Numbered from the stretch's first letter, positions 34,845 through 43,772 are shown. The stretch is 64,000 bases of DNA from Anaerocolumna sp. AGMB13025 (GCF_029689925.1 NZ_CP121445.1:1295001-1359000), one strand, 5' to 3'. Translations and numbers: made by a program. Notes: generated from the sequence alone by a model not told the origin.

Positions 34845-35535
34845 TGTAGTAACAGTTCAGAACTTATTTAAATCTTTCGGTAAAAACCGTGTACTACAGG
34901 ATTTATCCTTTACCATAGAATCTGGAAGGGTAATCGGTCTTCTTGGTGAAAACGGAGTGGGAAAGTCTACTTTGATAAAAATTCTGGCGGATTTATATAA
35001 GGCGGATAAAGGTACGGTCTTAATTAATGGTAAGCCGGTGTCGCCCCTTACTCACGGTGATGTCTCCATTCTGTTGGAGAGTTCCAATCTGTATTACTGG
35101 ATGACGGTTCTTCAAGCTATTGATTATTATTCGGATATGTTCATCAATTTTAAGAAGGAAAAGGCTGTTGCTTTGTGCAAAGAGTTGAACATAGATTTAA
35201 AGGGCTTTATCGCTAATTTGTCCAAGGGCAATCAGGAAAGAGTGCTGCTTATGCTGGCCCTTTCAAGGGAAGTTTCCCTCTATCTGCTTGACGAACCGGC
35301 AGGAGGACTGGATCCTGGAATTAAAAGGAGTATTATTCAGATTATTCTGGGGAATATTCCTGAGAATGCCACGGTTTTAATAGCAAGCCACCTTTTAAGG
35401 GATCTGGAGGAAATCTTTGATGAAGTTTACATATTTCATGATAACAGGATAGTAACGGCCACAGCGGATGATATCAGGGAAAAGTATCATAGCTCAGTCG
35501 AAGAATATTATCTGGAGGTAACACATAATGCTTAA
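34837..35535 (+). CDS. ABC transporter ATP-binding protein
   Basis: A 232-residue ATPase with Walker A GLLGENGVGKSTLIK (about residues 33-47), signature LSKGNQERVL (about 129-138) and Walker B LYLLDEPAGGLDP (about 149-161). This short YtrB-like type usually drives export or resistance functions under a YtrA-type regulator. RBS agtaaaggaggcattaaga lies inside the gntR gene. It overlaps the permease gene by 8 nt. Confidence 0.92.
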   Translation: MSNVVTVQNLFKSFGKNRVLQDLSFTIESGRVIGLLGENGVGKSTLIKILADLYKADKGTVLINGKPVSPLTHGDVSILLESSNLYYWMTVLQAIDYYSDMFINFKKEKAVALCKELNIDLKGFIANLSKGNQERVLLMLALSREVSLYLLDEPAGGLDPGIKRSIIQIILGNIPENATVLIASHLLRDLEEIFDEVYIFHDNRIVTATADDIREKYHSSVEEYYLEVTHNA

Positions 35536-36217
35536 GGTTATGAAATGGGAATTTATAAAACGCTCAAAAGAATATAGGATATTTTATTTCATATTATTCG
35601 CAATTATTGTTTTTAATCTGCTATTGCCGGTCCGGGCTGCGGATAAAGTGGATATCTTACTAATGATAAGTTCGTTGTATGGGGGCATGGTCTTACTTTA
35701 TGCTGTTTTATATACAATAATCGGACCAGCGAAAGATCTTGGGAATCCGAATATTTACATGGAGAAAACAGCTGCCAAAAAAACCTGGGAAGTGTTTGGG
35801 GCTAAATTGATTAATAATTTTATTTACCTGAATATATTGTATTTAATGGATCTGGTGTTATCCTATGCTTTAAACAGGTTTTCAACAGAAAATATGCATT
35901 ATCTGCAATTGGGGTTTAACTATTTTATCATATGTATTTTGGGGATATTACTTCCTTTGGAAGTGCTTTTTTTCTATCTTTTAGCTAAAAGTATCGTATT
36001 CACCAAAAATCATCCAACACTTGTCACCATCTTATTGTTTGTTATCGTATCTGCCCAAACCTCCAAATTATTAGAGGTACCCGCAGTTGAAACTGTATTA
36101 ATTGACAGAGCGTTTATGAAACTAATATCTCTGGTGGTAATCTCTGCAGGGCTTTTCCTGGGCAGTTGCAGACTGTATGAAAAGCATTTTGATGTCGGAG
36201 TCAACCCCAACATGTAA
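35528..36217 (+). CDS. ABC transporter permease-like membrane protein
   Basis: A 229-residue protein with about six hydrophobic segments (for example IFYFILFAIIVFNLLLPV, GMVLLYAVLYTIIGPA, LVTILLFVIVSAQT). It is the membrane partner of the ATPase just upstream. Substrate unknown; similar modules respond to cell-envelope-active antibiotics. RBS tggaggtaacacat precedes ATG. Confidence 0.85.
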   Translation: MLKVMKWEFIKRSKEYRIFYFILFAIIVFNLLLPVRAADKVDILLMISSLYGGMVLLYAVLYTIIGPAKDLGNPNIYMEKTAAKKTWEVFGAKLINNFIYLNILYLMDLVLSYALNRFSTENMHYLQLGFNYFIICILGILLPLEVLFFYLLAKSIVFTKNHPTLVTILLFVIVSAQTSKLLEVPAVETVLIDRAFMKLISLVVISAGLFLGSCRLYEKHFDVGVNPNM

Positions 36218-36223
36218 ATTACA

Positions 36224-36272
36224 AATAAAGATGTAAATTACAAATAAAGAAAAGATGTAGATTACAAATAAA
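36224..36272 (+). repeat. Three short direct repeats
   Basis: GATGTAAATTACAAATAAAG-like units occur three times in a row between the permease gene and the promoter of the antiterminator gene. Confidence 0.65.
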
Positions 36273-36276
36273 GGGG

Positions 36277-36305
36277 TTGACAATACAAATATCTGATGTT
36301 AGAAT
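36277..36305 (+). promoter_or_regulatory. Promoter of the antiterminator gene
   Basis: TTGACA (36277-36282), 17-nt spacer, TAGAAT (36300-36305), followed by the second RAT leader. Confidence 0.7.
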
Positions 36306-36326
36306 ACCGATGAAAGTTTATAGTAA

Positions 36327-36396
36327 GGATTGTGACTGTGCACACAGGCAAGACCGACTTAGTAATAGCAGAATATTACAGGTCAGGTCTTTTTTT
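36327..36396 (+). promoter_or_regulatory. RAT antiterminator site with terminator (2 of 3)
   Basis: GGATTGTGACTG and ACAGGCAAGACC (36327-36355) form the RAT. The terminator stem uses AGACC...GTAAT (from 36351) against ATTAC...GGTCT (to 36390) followed by seven T. It precedes the antiterminator gene itself, which implies autoregulation. Confidence 0.85.
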
Positions 36397-36422
36397 CTTT
36401 ATAAGGAATGCGAGGACGTAGG

Positions 36423-37256
36423 ATGTATAAGATAACTAAAATAATTAATAACAATTTTGTATGTTCTGTGAATGAAAAAGGGGAAGAAGTTATTTTAAGG
36501 GGTCTTGGCATTGGCTTTGGTAAGAAGAGTAATGATGTGGCAGAGGAAAGTAAGATCGAGAAAATATACAGTATGTTTTCCCAGTCCATGCTGAATAAAC
36601 TTCAAAGTTTGGTGGATAATATCCCCTTAGAGCATATTAAGGTTTGTACGGAAATCATTGATGAGATTAAACTTAAGTTGAATAAGAAACTAAATGAAAA
36701 TATTTATATTACCTTAACTGACCATTTAAGCTTTGCTATCGAGAGACAGCGCTTAAAGTTAGAGTACAAGAATGCTCTCTTATGGGATATAAAGAAATTT
36801 TATCAAATTGAATATCAAATGGGTCTCCATGCCTTAGATATGATAAAGGAAAAACTTGGTGTAACGCTTATGGAGGATGAAGCCGGTTTTATAGCACTTC
36901 ATATTGTCAATGCGGAACTGGATACCAACATAAGTGACATGATGAATATAACTGCGTTAATAACGGATATTTTGGAACTTACCAGAAATTATTACAAAAT
37001 AGATTTCGATGAGGATTCTTTACATTTTGAAAGATTTATTACCCATCTGAAATATTTCGGTCAAAGATTATTCCAAAATAAAACGGTAAAAGATGATGAT
37101 TTTCAGTTGCAGAAGATGATTAAAACAAGTTACAGTAAGGATTACCAATGCGCAGAAATCATAAACAGTTATATTAAAGAGAAATTTAACCGGGAACTCA
37201 CCGGGGAAGAAATGATGTTTTTAACAATACACTTAAAAAGAATCACGATGAATTAA
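36423..37256 (+). CDS. PRD-containing transcription antiterminator (LicT/GlcT type)
   Basis: A 277-residue BglG-family protein that binds RAT hairpins and prevents termination when its PRDs signal sugar availability. The RNA-binding domain is residues 1-55 (MYKITKIINNNFVCSVN, GLGIGFGKK). PRD1 (about 60-168) has histidines in DHLSFAIERQ and FIALHIVNA; PRD2 (about 170-277) has FITHLKYFGQRLF and FLTIHLKRI. I prefer ATG 36423 (RBS gaggacgtagg) to ATG 36408. It stands between two PTS permeases with matching RATs. Phosphorylation by HPr and the permeases is the known control of the family. Confidence 0.93.
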   Translation: MYKITKIINNNFVCSVNEKGEEVILRGLGIGFGKKSNDVAEESKIEKIYSMFSQSMLNKLQSLVDNIPLEHIKVCTEIIDEIKLKLNKKLNENIYITLTDHLSFAIERQRLKLEYKNALLWDIKKFYQIEYQMGLHALDMIKEKLGVTLMEDEAGFIALHIVNAELDTNISDMMNITALITDILELTRNYYKIDFDEDSLHFERFITHLKYFGQRLFQNKTVKDDDFQLQKMIKTSYSKDYQCAEIINSYIKEKFNRELTGEEMMFLTIHLKRITMN

Positions 37257-37260
37257 CGAT

Positions 37261-37317
37261 GGATTGTGACTGGTTATGCAGGCAAGACCTAATTAGCGAT
37301 AATTGGGTCTTTTTTTC
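37261..37317 (+). promoter_or_regulatory. RAT antiterminator site with terminator (3 of 3)
   Basis: GGATTGTGACTG and GCAGGCAAGACC (37261-37288) overlap the terminator AGACCTAATT/AATTGGGTCT (37285-37310) with seven T. It starts right after the antiterminator stop codon and controls the PtsG-like gene. Confidence 0.85.
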
Positions 37318-37409
37318 TTGCATGAGAAAATTCTTCGAACTTACCTATGCAAGAAAAAGCCTTCCAGCCAGACTCTTTATTCTTTTTTAAACTATGGAGG
37401 AAATCTTGA

Positions 37410-39572
37410 ATGAAAGACAAGCTTTTTGGAGTACTACAACGTGTTGGCAGGTCCTTTATGCTGCCGATTGCTATTTTGCCTATAGCAGGTTTATTTCTTG
37501 GTATCGGAGGTTCCTTTACCAATGAGACCATGCTTGAGACTTATAACCTGATAAAATTCATGGGACCTGGAACCTTTGCCTATGCGCTGTTATCCGTACT
37601 TAAGGCAGCAGGAGCCATTGTATTTGATAATTTACCGCTGATTTTTTCAATGGGTGTTGCCATAGGTATGGCAAAAAAGGAAAAAGAAGTTGCAGCTTTA
37701 TCCGGTGCGATTGCCTTCTTCATCATGCATGCTTCCATTGGTGCCATGATTGATATCAACGGAGGAAGTGAGGTCTTGTTAGCAGGCTCTACAGCCTCGG
37801 TACTGGGTATTAATTCCCTTCAGATGGGTGTTTTTGGTGGTATTATTGTCGGACTGGGAGTAGCGTCACTGCACAATCGTTTTTATAAAATTGAACTGCC
37901 CCAGGTGTTATCGTTCTTTGGTGGTACAAGATTTGTGCCGATTATATCGGCAGTAGTATATTTAGGTGTGGGGATTATTATGTTTTATATATGGCCAGTG
38001 GTTCAAAACGGAATTTATTCTGTGGGTAATCTGGTACGCAATTCAGGATACACAGGAACTTTACTATATGGGATAATGGAAAGAGCATTAATTCCCTTTG
38101 GTCTGCATCATGTATTTTATCTGCCGTTCTGGCAGACAGCGGTAGGCGGCAGTGCAGTAGTGGGCGGTCAGGTAGTGGAAGGCGCCCAGAATATTTTCTT
38201 TGCAGAGCTTGGCGCTAAAGATATCCTCCATTTTAATGTGGAAGCTACCAGATTCATGTCTGGTAAATTCCCCTTAATGATTTTTGGTTTACCCGGTGCT
38301 GCCCTTGCAATGTACCACTGTGCAAAGGACAATAAGAAAAAGATCGTGGGAGGATTATTGCTTTCCGCAGCTTTAACCTCAATTCTAACCGGTATCACAG
38401 AGCCAATCGAATTTACCTTCCTTTTTGTAGCACCGATCCTTTATGTCATCCACTCTGTCTTTGCCGGTGTTGCTTACATGTTAATGCATATGTTAAACGT
38501 TGGCGTAGGTATGACCTTCTCAGGGGGATTTATCGATCTGTTCCTGTTTGGTATCTTACAGGGCAATGCCAAAACTAACTGGATTAATATCGTTTTTGTT
38601 GGAATAGTATATTTCGTGGTTTACTACTTCCTGTTTAAGTTCTTAATCCTTAAATTTAATTTTAAGACACCTGGGCGGGAAGAGGAGGATCAGGAGACAA
38701 AATTATATACCAGAGCCGATGTCAATGCTGCCAGAGATAATAAAGCAAAAGCAGGGATTTCACCGGAGGATGTGGTATCATCCCTGATTGTAAGCGGTCT
38801 TGGAGGAAGCAGTAATATAAGCGATATTGATTGTTGTGCAACAAGACTTCGAATTACCGTACAAGATCCGAATATAATTAAAGAAGAAGAGCTAAAACAA
38901 AGCGGTGCTGCCGGAGTCATTAAAAGAGGAAATGGTGTTCAGGTAATCTACGGTCCCCGTGTTACGGTTATAAAATCCAATCTAGAGGATTATCTGACTC
39001 AGGGCAGTCAAACTGGGGCTACAGAATCAGATAGGAAGAAAAACGATGAGGAATCAAAACAAAGTAAGCCAAATAATGAGGAAATAAAGACAGGGGGAAA
39101 GGATATGAAGGAAAGCAAAGAAATTGTTATTTATTCACCAATTGAAGGAAATGCAGTAGATTTAGTGACGGTTGGTGACGGTGTATTTTCAAGCGGTATG
39201 TTAGGAGACGGTATTGCAATTGAACCAGTCCTTGGACGTGCGGTAGCACCGGTAGCGGGAACCGTATCCACGGTTTTTGAAACCAGGCATGCAATCGGAA
39301 TTACCTCCGTGGAAGGTGCGGAAATATTAATTCACATCGGTCTTGATACGGTGCAGCTGAATGGTAAATATTATACTACCCATGTTCACACCGGGGACCA
39401 GGTTGAGGTTGGAGACCTTTTGGTGGAATTTGATATGGAAAAAATAAAATTGGAAGGGTATCCGGTTATTACTCCGGTTATTATTACAAATACGGCTGAT
39501 TATAAAATGGTAAAACCATTAAAGGCTGTTCATGTGAAAGAAAAGGATGAACTTCTTAAGATTGTCAAATAA
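37410..39572 (+). CDS. ptsG: PTS glucose-type permease IICBA
   Basis: A 720-residue permease that imports and phosphorylates glucose or a related sugar. IIC about 1-410 with LIPFGLHHVFYLPFW and GITEPIEFTFLF; IIB about 450-530 with C476 in DIDCCATRLRI; a charged linker (about 535-570); IIA about 575-720 with phospho-histidine H642 in LIHIGLDTVQLNGKYY. It is the only protein in the region with a IIA domain, so it could also serve the NagE-like IICB. RBS atggaggaaatcttga. Sugar specificity (glucose versus another hexose) is not certain from sequence. Confidence 0.93.
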   Translation: MKDKLFGVLQRVGRSFMLPIAILPIAGLFLGIGGSFTNETMLETYNLIKFMGPGTFAYALLSVLKAAGAIVFDNLPLIFSMGVAIGMAKKEKEVAALSGAIAFFIMHASIGAMIDINGGSEVLLAGSTASVLGINSLQMGVFGGIIVGLGVASLHNRFYKIELPQVLSFFGGTRFVPIISAVVYLGVGIIMFYIWPVVQNGIYSVGNLVRNSGYTGTLLYGIMERALIPFGLHHVFYLPFWQTAVGGSAVVGGQVVEGAQNIFFAELGAKDILHFNVEATRFMSGKFPLMIFGLPGAALAMYHCAKDNKKKIVGGLLLSAALTSILTGITEPIEFTFLFVAPILYVIHSVFAGVAYMLMHMLNVGVGMTFSGGFIDLFLFGILQGNAKTNWINIVFVGIVYFVVYYFLFKFLILKFNFKTPGREEEDQETKLYTRADVNAARDNKAKAGISPEDVVSSLIVSGLGGSSNISDIDCCATRLRITVQDPNIIKEEELKQSGAAGVIKRGNGVQVIYGPRVTVIKSNLEDYLTQGSQTGATESDRKKNDEESKQSKPNNEEIKTGGKDMKESKEIVIYSPIEGNAVDLVTVGDGVFSSGMLGDGIAIEPVLGRAVAPVAGTVSTVFETRHAIGITSVEGAEILIHIGLDTVQLNGKYYTTHVHTGDQVEVGDLLVEFDMEKIKLEGYPVITPVIITNTADYKMVKPLKAVHVKEKDELLKIVK

Positions 39573-39606
39573 TAGTGAAAGAATAAGCAATCAGTGAGGA
39601 GATTAA

Positions 39607-39715
39607 GGTTGAAAGAAAATAAAAGAGTAGAAAGGATGCCACATTATGATTCTTTCAACCAGTTATATTTGTGGCAGTATCGCAAGTAAACTTGCGATAT
39701 GCAATGGGTGTAAAA
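39607..39715 (+). repeat. Hairpin/pseudoknot element abutting the HPr start codon
   Basis: Same plan as the last unit of the 7.5-7.9 kb array. First stem GGTTGAAAGAA (39607-39617)/TTCTTTCAACC (39650-39660). The loop sequence TGCCACA (39637-39643) is the exact complement of TGTGGCA (39670-39676), which allows a pseudoknot. The second stem is TCGCAAG/CTTGCGA (39680-39686/39691-39697), then TATGCAATGGGTGTAAAA and ATG. No standard Shine-Dalgarno is otherwise present. Confidence 0.8.
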
Positions 39716-39973
39716 ATGAAGGAATTTAGTTATACCATAAAAGACGAACTTGGAATTCATGCCAGACCTGCCGGATTATTAGTGAAAGAAGCCGCCAAAT
39801 ATAAATCAACCATTACCATACAAAAGGAGGATAAATCCTCGGATGTAAAAAGATTATTTGGTCTTATGGGGCTAGGTGTCAGAAATGCAGATACCATAAC
39901 TGTTACCGTTGAAGGTGACGATGAAGAAACTGCTTATGAGGCAATAAAGCAATTTTTTGACGCCAACCTTTAA
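39716..39973 (+). CDS. HPr phosphocarrier protein with Arg at position 46
   Basis: An 85-residue HPr-type phosphocarrier. H15 in GIHARPAG accepts phosphate from enzyme I. The segment DVKRLFGLMGLG aligns with NLKSIMGVMSLG of Bacillus HPr, so the regulatory Ser46 is replaced by Arg46. Known biology: HPr kinase phosphorylates Ser46 for CcpA-mediated catabolite repression; this protein cannot be modified there. The in-frame GTG at 39671 falls in the repeat hairpin, and ATG 39716 gives the normal N-terminus. It is 20 nt from ptsI. Confidence 0.9.
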   Translation: MKEFSYTIKDELGIHARPAGLLVKEAAKYKSTITIQKEDKSSDVKRLFGLMGLGVRNADTITVTVEGDDEETAYEAIKQFFDANL

Positions 39974-39992
39974 TCCAGGGAGGAGCATCATA

Positions 39993-41630
39993 ATGTATGT
40001 ATTAAAAGGAAAAAGTGTCTTCGGCGGAATTGCAGTGGGTAAAATTTTATTCTATAAGAAGCCGAAAGATAAAATCAAGCTTTATAAGGTAGAGGACAAA
40101 ACGGCAGAGCTGGAACGTTTTAATCTTGCAAAAGAGATTTCATTCAAGCAGCTGGAGGAACTGTACGAGAAAGCACTGGCAGAAGTGGGGGAAGCCAATG
40201 CCATGATTATTCAGGTTCATCAGATGATGTTAGAGGACCTTGACTATCTGGAGTCTATTAAGAATATTATTCTGACCCAGGGAGTTAATGCAGAATACGC
40301 AGTAGGCGTTACCGGGGATAATTTTGCCCAGATCTTCTCTACTATGGATGATGAATATATGAAAGAACGTGCTGCAGATGTGCTGGACATTTCAAACCGT
40401 ATTGTAAGGGTGTTAAGTAAAGAAGAGGATAATAAGATTCAATTCATGGAACCGGTTATTATAGCAGCCGATGACTTAGCACCCAGCGAAACCATACAGC
40501 TTGATAAAAATAAAGTACTTTCTTTTATTACCATGGAGGGCTCTACCAATTCCCACACTGCCATACTGGCACGTACCATGAATATACCGGCTGTAATCGG
40601 TATTGGTAAAGACCTGGCAGAGGAATTTGATGGTAAACTCGCCCTGGTTGACGGTTTTACCGGAACAGTCTATATTGAGCCAGAGGAAGCCATATTAAAG
40701 GAAATGGAAATCAAAAAACAAAAAGAGGAAGAGAAAAAAGCCCTGTTACAGGAATTAAAGGGCAAGGAAAATGTAACAAAAGACGGTAAGAAAATTAATA
40801 TCTATGCCAATGTCGGAGGTACCTTAGACATTGGTGCTGTTCTGCTAAATGATGCTGGTGGAATTGGGCTATTCCGCAGTGAATTTCTCTATCTGGAGAA
40901 AGAATCTTTCCCAAGTGAGGAAGAGCAGTTTGCATCCTATAAATATGTGGCAGAAAGCATGGCTGGCAAAAAAGTAATCATCCGTACTCTGGATATTGGT
41001 GCCGACAAGCAGGTAGGATACTTTAATCTTCCAAGGGAAGAAAACCCGGCCTTAGGTTTCCGCGCTATACGTATCTGTCTTACGGATAAAGAAATCTTTA
41101 AGACCCAGCTCCGTGCCTTGTACCGAGCCTCCGCCTATGGCAATCTTTCTATTATGTTTCCCATGATAACATCTTTAGAGGAGGTTTTAGAAATCAAAGA
41201 AATCATAAAAGAAGTAAAAGCGGAACTAAAACAAACCGGAATCGGCTTTAAGGAAGACTTGGAAATTGGAATTATGATCGAAACCCCGGCAGCTGTCATG
41301 ATTAGTGATGAACTTGCCCAAGAAGTGGATTTTTTCAGCATTGGAACCAACGACCTGACCCAGTATACCCTGGCAATAGACAGACAGAATCCTAAACTTG
41401 ACAAATTCTATAATCCTCACCATAAGGCAATCCTTAAGATGATTCAGATCGCTGCCGACAACGCACATAAATATGGCAAATGGATAGGCATCTGCGGTGA
41501 ATTGGCAGGAGACTTATCGCTAACAGAAACCTTCCTAAGGATGGGGATAGATGAATTATCCGTATCACCTGCCCTTGTACTGGGGTTACGAAATAAGGTA
41601 AGAGAAACCAATTTAAGTAAATCAATTTAA
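39993..41630 (+). CDS. ptsI: Phosphoenolpyruvate-protein phosphotransferase (enzyme I)
   Basis: A 545-residue enzyme I that passes phosphate from PEP to HPr. The phospho-histidine is H188 in GSTNSHTAILART. GGIGLFRSEFLYLEKE, MFPMITSLEEV and FFSIGTNDLTQYTLAIDRQN mark the PEP-binding TIM barrel. ATG 39993 (RBS GGGAGGAGCATCATA) is chosen over the upstream in-frame ATG at 39957, which overlaps hpr. It ends slightly earlier than typical (about 570). A diverged relic of its 3' end exists at 28.7 kb. Confidence 0.95.
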   Translation: MYVLKGKSVFGGIAVGKILFYKKPKDKIKLYKVEDKTAELERFNLAKEISFKQLEELYEKALAEVGEANAMIIQVHQMMLEDLDYLESIKNIILTQGVNAEYAVGVTGDNFAQIFSTMDDEYMKERAADVLDISNRIVRVLSKEEDNKIQFMEPVIIAADDLAPSETIQLDKNKVLSFITMEGSTNSHTAILARTMNIPAVIGIGKDLAEEFDGKLALVDGFTGTVYIEPEEAILKEMEIKKQKEEEKKALLQELKGKENVTKDGKKINIYANVGGTLDIGAVLLNDAGGIGLFRSEFLYLEKESFPSEEEQFASYKYVAESMAGKKVIIRTLDIGADKQVGYFNLPREENPALGFRAIRICLTDKEIFKTQLRALYRASAYGNLSIMFPMITSLEEVLEIKEIIKEVKAELKQTGIGFKEDLEIGIMIETPAAVMISDELAQEVDFFSIGTNDLTQYTLAIDRQNPKLDKFYNPHHKAILKMIQIAADNAHKYGKWIGICGELAGDLSLTETFLRMGIDELSVSPALVLGLRNKVRETNLSKSI

Positions 41631-41639
41631 GTAAAATTA

Positions 41640-41838
41640 GCTTAATTGGATATATATTTTTGTAGTATTTTATACCTAGATTCTTAAGGAAATCTATAAT
41701 TTTTTAAATATACCATATCATTACGTACAGACCTCTTGCTTAGCCAGTTTTTCGAGTAAATATAAGCAATTAAGCCGTACTAATTGTATGGTATATTTTT
41801 ATACAAAAATATTTTATATGTGTTTCGCTTATAAAGCT
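41640..41838 (+). other. Structured ptsI downstream region, repeated at 28.7 kb
   Basis: Contains TACCATATCATTACGTAC and GTACTAATTGTATGGTA, which pair imperfectly around TTGCTTAGCCA and ATAAGCAATTAAGCC. The same layout occurs in the relic at 28770-28975. The remaining bases to 42145 contain no gene I can support; a short inverted pair (GGCACTTCAAGAAAA/TTTTTAGTGCC, about 41949-41973) is seen. Confidence 0.6.
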
Positions 41839-42144
41839 TTCGCTGTCCCTGGATTTACAGGAAAAATATTCTATGATAAAATGAAATTGCCGGGGGTCAC
41901 AAGAGGGGAGTTGTTTCATCAAATAAAAATTAACAAAGAAATCGTTTGGCACTTCAAGAAAATTTTTAGTGCCTGAAGAAATTTTTTCTGCTTGAAATAA
42001 ACTTTTGGTATCAGAATACACCTTAGATGCTTACAAGTGTTAATTGGTATTTTACATAAGATAAGATTATTAATCAAGCAGTACCTGAACTCTGGTTAAG
42101 GAAAGGTAAGAGCTCAGGGGGTCAATAAATAGGAGGTTATACAA

Positions 42145-42924
42145 ATGCAGACATTTTTTACACAAATGAATGAAGAATATATCAATAAACATTATCCAAA
42201 GCGTTCCGTATTTGCAGCAGTGAATAAATCAAATAAGAAAAATGGAGTAGGTGTCAATATACTCTGCGGTATTTTTGTGCTTATGTTTGGAGCGGGAATT
42301 GTTTGGAGTATAGGAAGACTACTGGAATATAAAGAAGCTGGGGAAAGCGATATGATGAGTACCGGTATCGTTATCCTTGGATTTTTTATTGTCATGCTTG
42401 TTCTCTCCTTAGTCCCTATCATAATAACGATAAAGCGGAATAGCCTGGGAGCTGAGGGTTTAATAAAGAAAAGTGCTAAAATTAGTGAATATAGTGAAAG
42501 TATAATACGTGAATTTGATCGTCAGGCATTGGAATCAGATAGTTATATCCTTGCTCTTACCAGTAAAATAAAAGCAGTGTTAATGGGACAGCGAAATGGG
42601 GTACTGACAAGAGATTTTATCTTTTTAGCTGATGCTAAAAATATAGTTATGAAACGCAGTGATCTTGTCGGAGCTTATCTGGTGGCACGTACCGTATATA
42701 CGAATGGTAATAGCAATATACGAACGCCCCTTGAATATTTGACCGTTTCAATTATTTCGAATAAAGGAATCCAGACCTTGGCAGAAACTTCTTTAGAAGC
42801 CGGTAAAGCTCTCATAGCTATGCTAAAAGAGCAGAATCCAGAGCTTGATACGAATGATAGCGAAGTCATGAAAGAAACAGATTATAATAAATACTGGAAA
42901 AAGAGATTTGCGTCTCTTATATAA
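42145..42924 (+). CDS. Two-TM membrane protein of unknown function
   Basis: A 259-residue protein. Two hydrophobic segments occur early (VNILCGIFVLMFGAGIVWSI, about 37-56, and GIVILGFFIVMLVLSLVPIII, about 73-93), followed by a 160-residue soluble domain with SDSYILALTSKIKAVLMGQRN and RDFIFLADAKNIVMKRSDLVGAY in two parts. The latter looks like a PH-like or YcxB-like beta domain, but I do not recognise the family for certain (a DUF6709-type annotation is possible). RBS aataggaggttatacaa is good. Confidence 0.65.
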   Translation: MQTFFTQMNEEYINKHYPKRSVFAAVNKSNKKNGVGVNILCGIFVLMFGAGIVWSIGRLLEYKEAGESDMMSTGIVILGFFIVMLVLSLVPIIITIKRNSLGAEGLIKKSAKISEYSESIIREFDRQALESDSYILALTSKIKAVLMGQRNGVLTRDFIFLADAKNIVMKRSDLVGAYLVARTVYTNGNSNIRTPLEYLTVSIISNKGIQTLAETSLEAGKALIAMLKEQNPELDTNDSEVMKETDYNKYWKKRFASLI

Positions 42925-43115
42925 TTTATTATGAGTAGCAGGTGGTCTAATTCCAAGTGTCTTTGGAAATTCATAGGTAAAGCTACTACATAGTTATATG
43001 GACCCAAACAAAAATATACCGGCAGCTTTTATAATTGATACTGGGATGCTAAACTCTTTCGTTATATATGATTTATGAAAGGGTTAAATATAAAATATAA
43101 CTGGAGGTGAAGCCT

Positions 43116-43691
43116 TTGGGACGTCCTTATACGGAGGAAGAACGGGCAGAGTTAAAGATCAGGATAAAAGAACTTGCTGCTGACATGTTTATACAGCAGG
43201 GGTTTAAAGAATTTAGAATACAGCAATTAACAAAGCAAGCAGGCATTTCTCTTGGCGGCTTCTATACCTTTTACAAAGATAAAGAAGCTCTATACGAAGA
43301 AATTCTGCGGGATGAGAAAAATCGTATACGTAGAAAAATTCTAACTATAATAGAGGAAGAAAACCAAACACCAAACGATTTTTTTATGGATCTTGCCAAG
43401 GTTCTTTTAGATAAAACCACCTCAAACAAATTTTATACGAATGAATACAGCAGTTTGTTAGAAACCTTAGTCTGGAATGATGATCCTGTAACAGCAGAAG
43501 ATAACTTGTATTTTATAAGACAGATTAGAAAAATATGGGCTGATAAGGGAATTGATATCTCTGCCTCCGATGAAGAATTAGCCTCAGCAGTAGCTATGTT
43601 AGCAATACTTTGTACGAATAAAGAGAAGATAGGAGCTGGTTTTGATTCGTGTTACCAGGTAATTGAAAAATTACTGCTGGACCAGCTCTAA
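43116..43691 (+). CDS. TetR/AcrR-family regulator
   Basis: A 191-residue repressor. The helix-turn-helix covers about residues 8-55: AADMFIQQGFKEFRIQQLTK, AGISLGGFYTFYKDKEALY. TTG 43116 is placed as the start, 8 nt after GGAGG, giving the typical MGRPYTEEER; the GTG at 43107 overlaps the RBS. It lies just upstream of an MFS exporter, and an inverted repeat on that exporter's promoter is a candidate operator. Confidence 0.9.
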   Translation: MGRPYTEEERAELKIRIKELAADMFIQQGFKEFRIQQLTKQAGISLGGFYTFYKDKEALYEEILRDEKNRIRRKILTIIEEENQTPNDFFMDLAKVLLDKTTSNKFYTNEYSSLLETLVWNDDPVTAEDNLYFIRQIRKIWADKGIDISASDEELASAVAMLAILCTNKEKIGAGFDSCYQVIEKLLLDQL

Positions 43692-43704
43692 ATAATTTTT
43701 ATTC

Positions 43705-43749
43705 AACCTATGAAAAATAATTGATATTTTCATAGGTTAATAGTATACT
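43705..43749 (+). promoter_or_regulatory. MFS promoter with overlapping palindromic operator
   Basis: AACCTATGAAAA (43705-43716) and TTTTCATAGGTT (43727-43738) are perfect inverted repeats 10 nt apart. A promoter overlaps: -35 TTGATA (43721-43726), 17-nt spacer, -10 TATACT (43744-43749). One arm fills the spacer, so a bound regulator would block polymerase. Confidence 0.75.
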
Positions 43750-43772
43750 GTACCTAAAGGAGGTGTTGCGGC

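Noticed and set aside
39671-39715. N-terminal extension of HPr from the upstream GTG
   Set aside because: It would translate the second hairpin of the repeat element and give an extension not found in HPr proteins.
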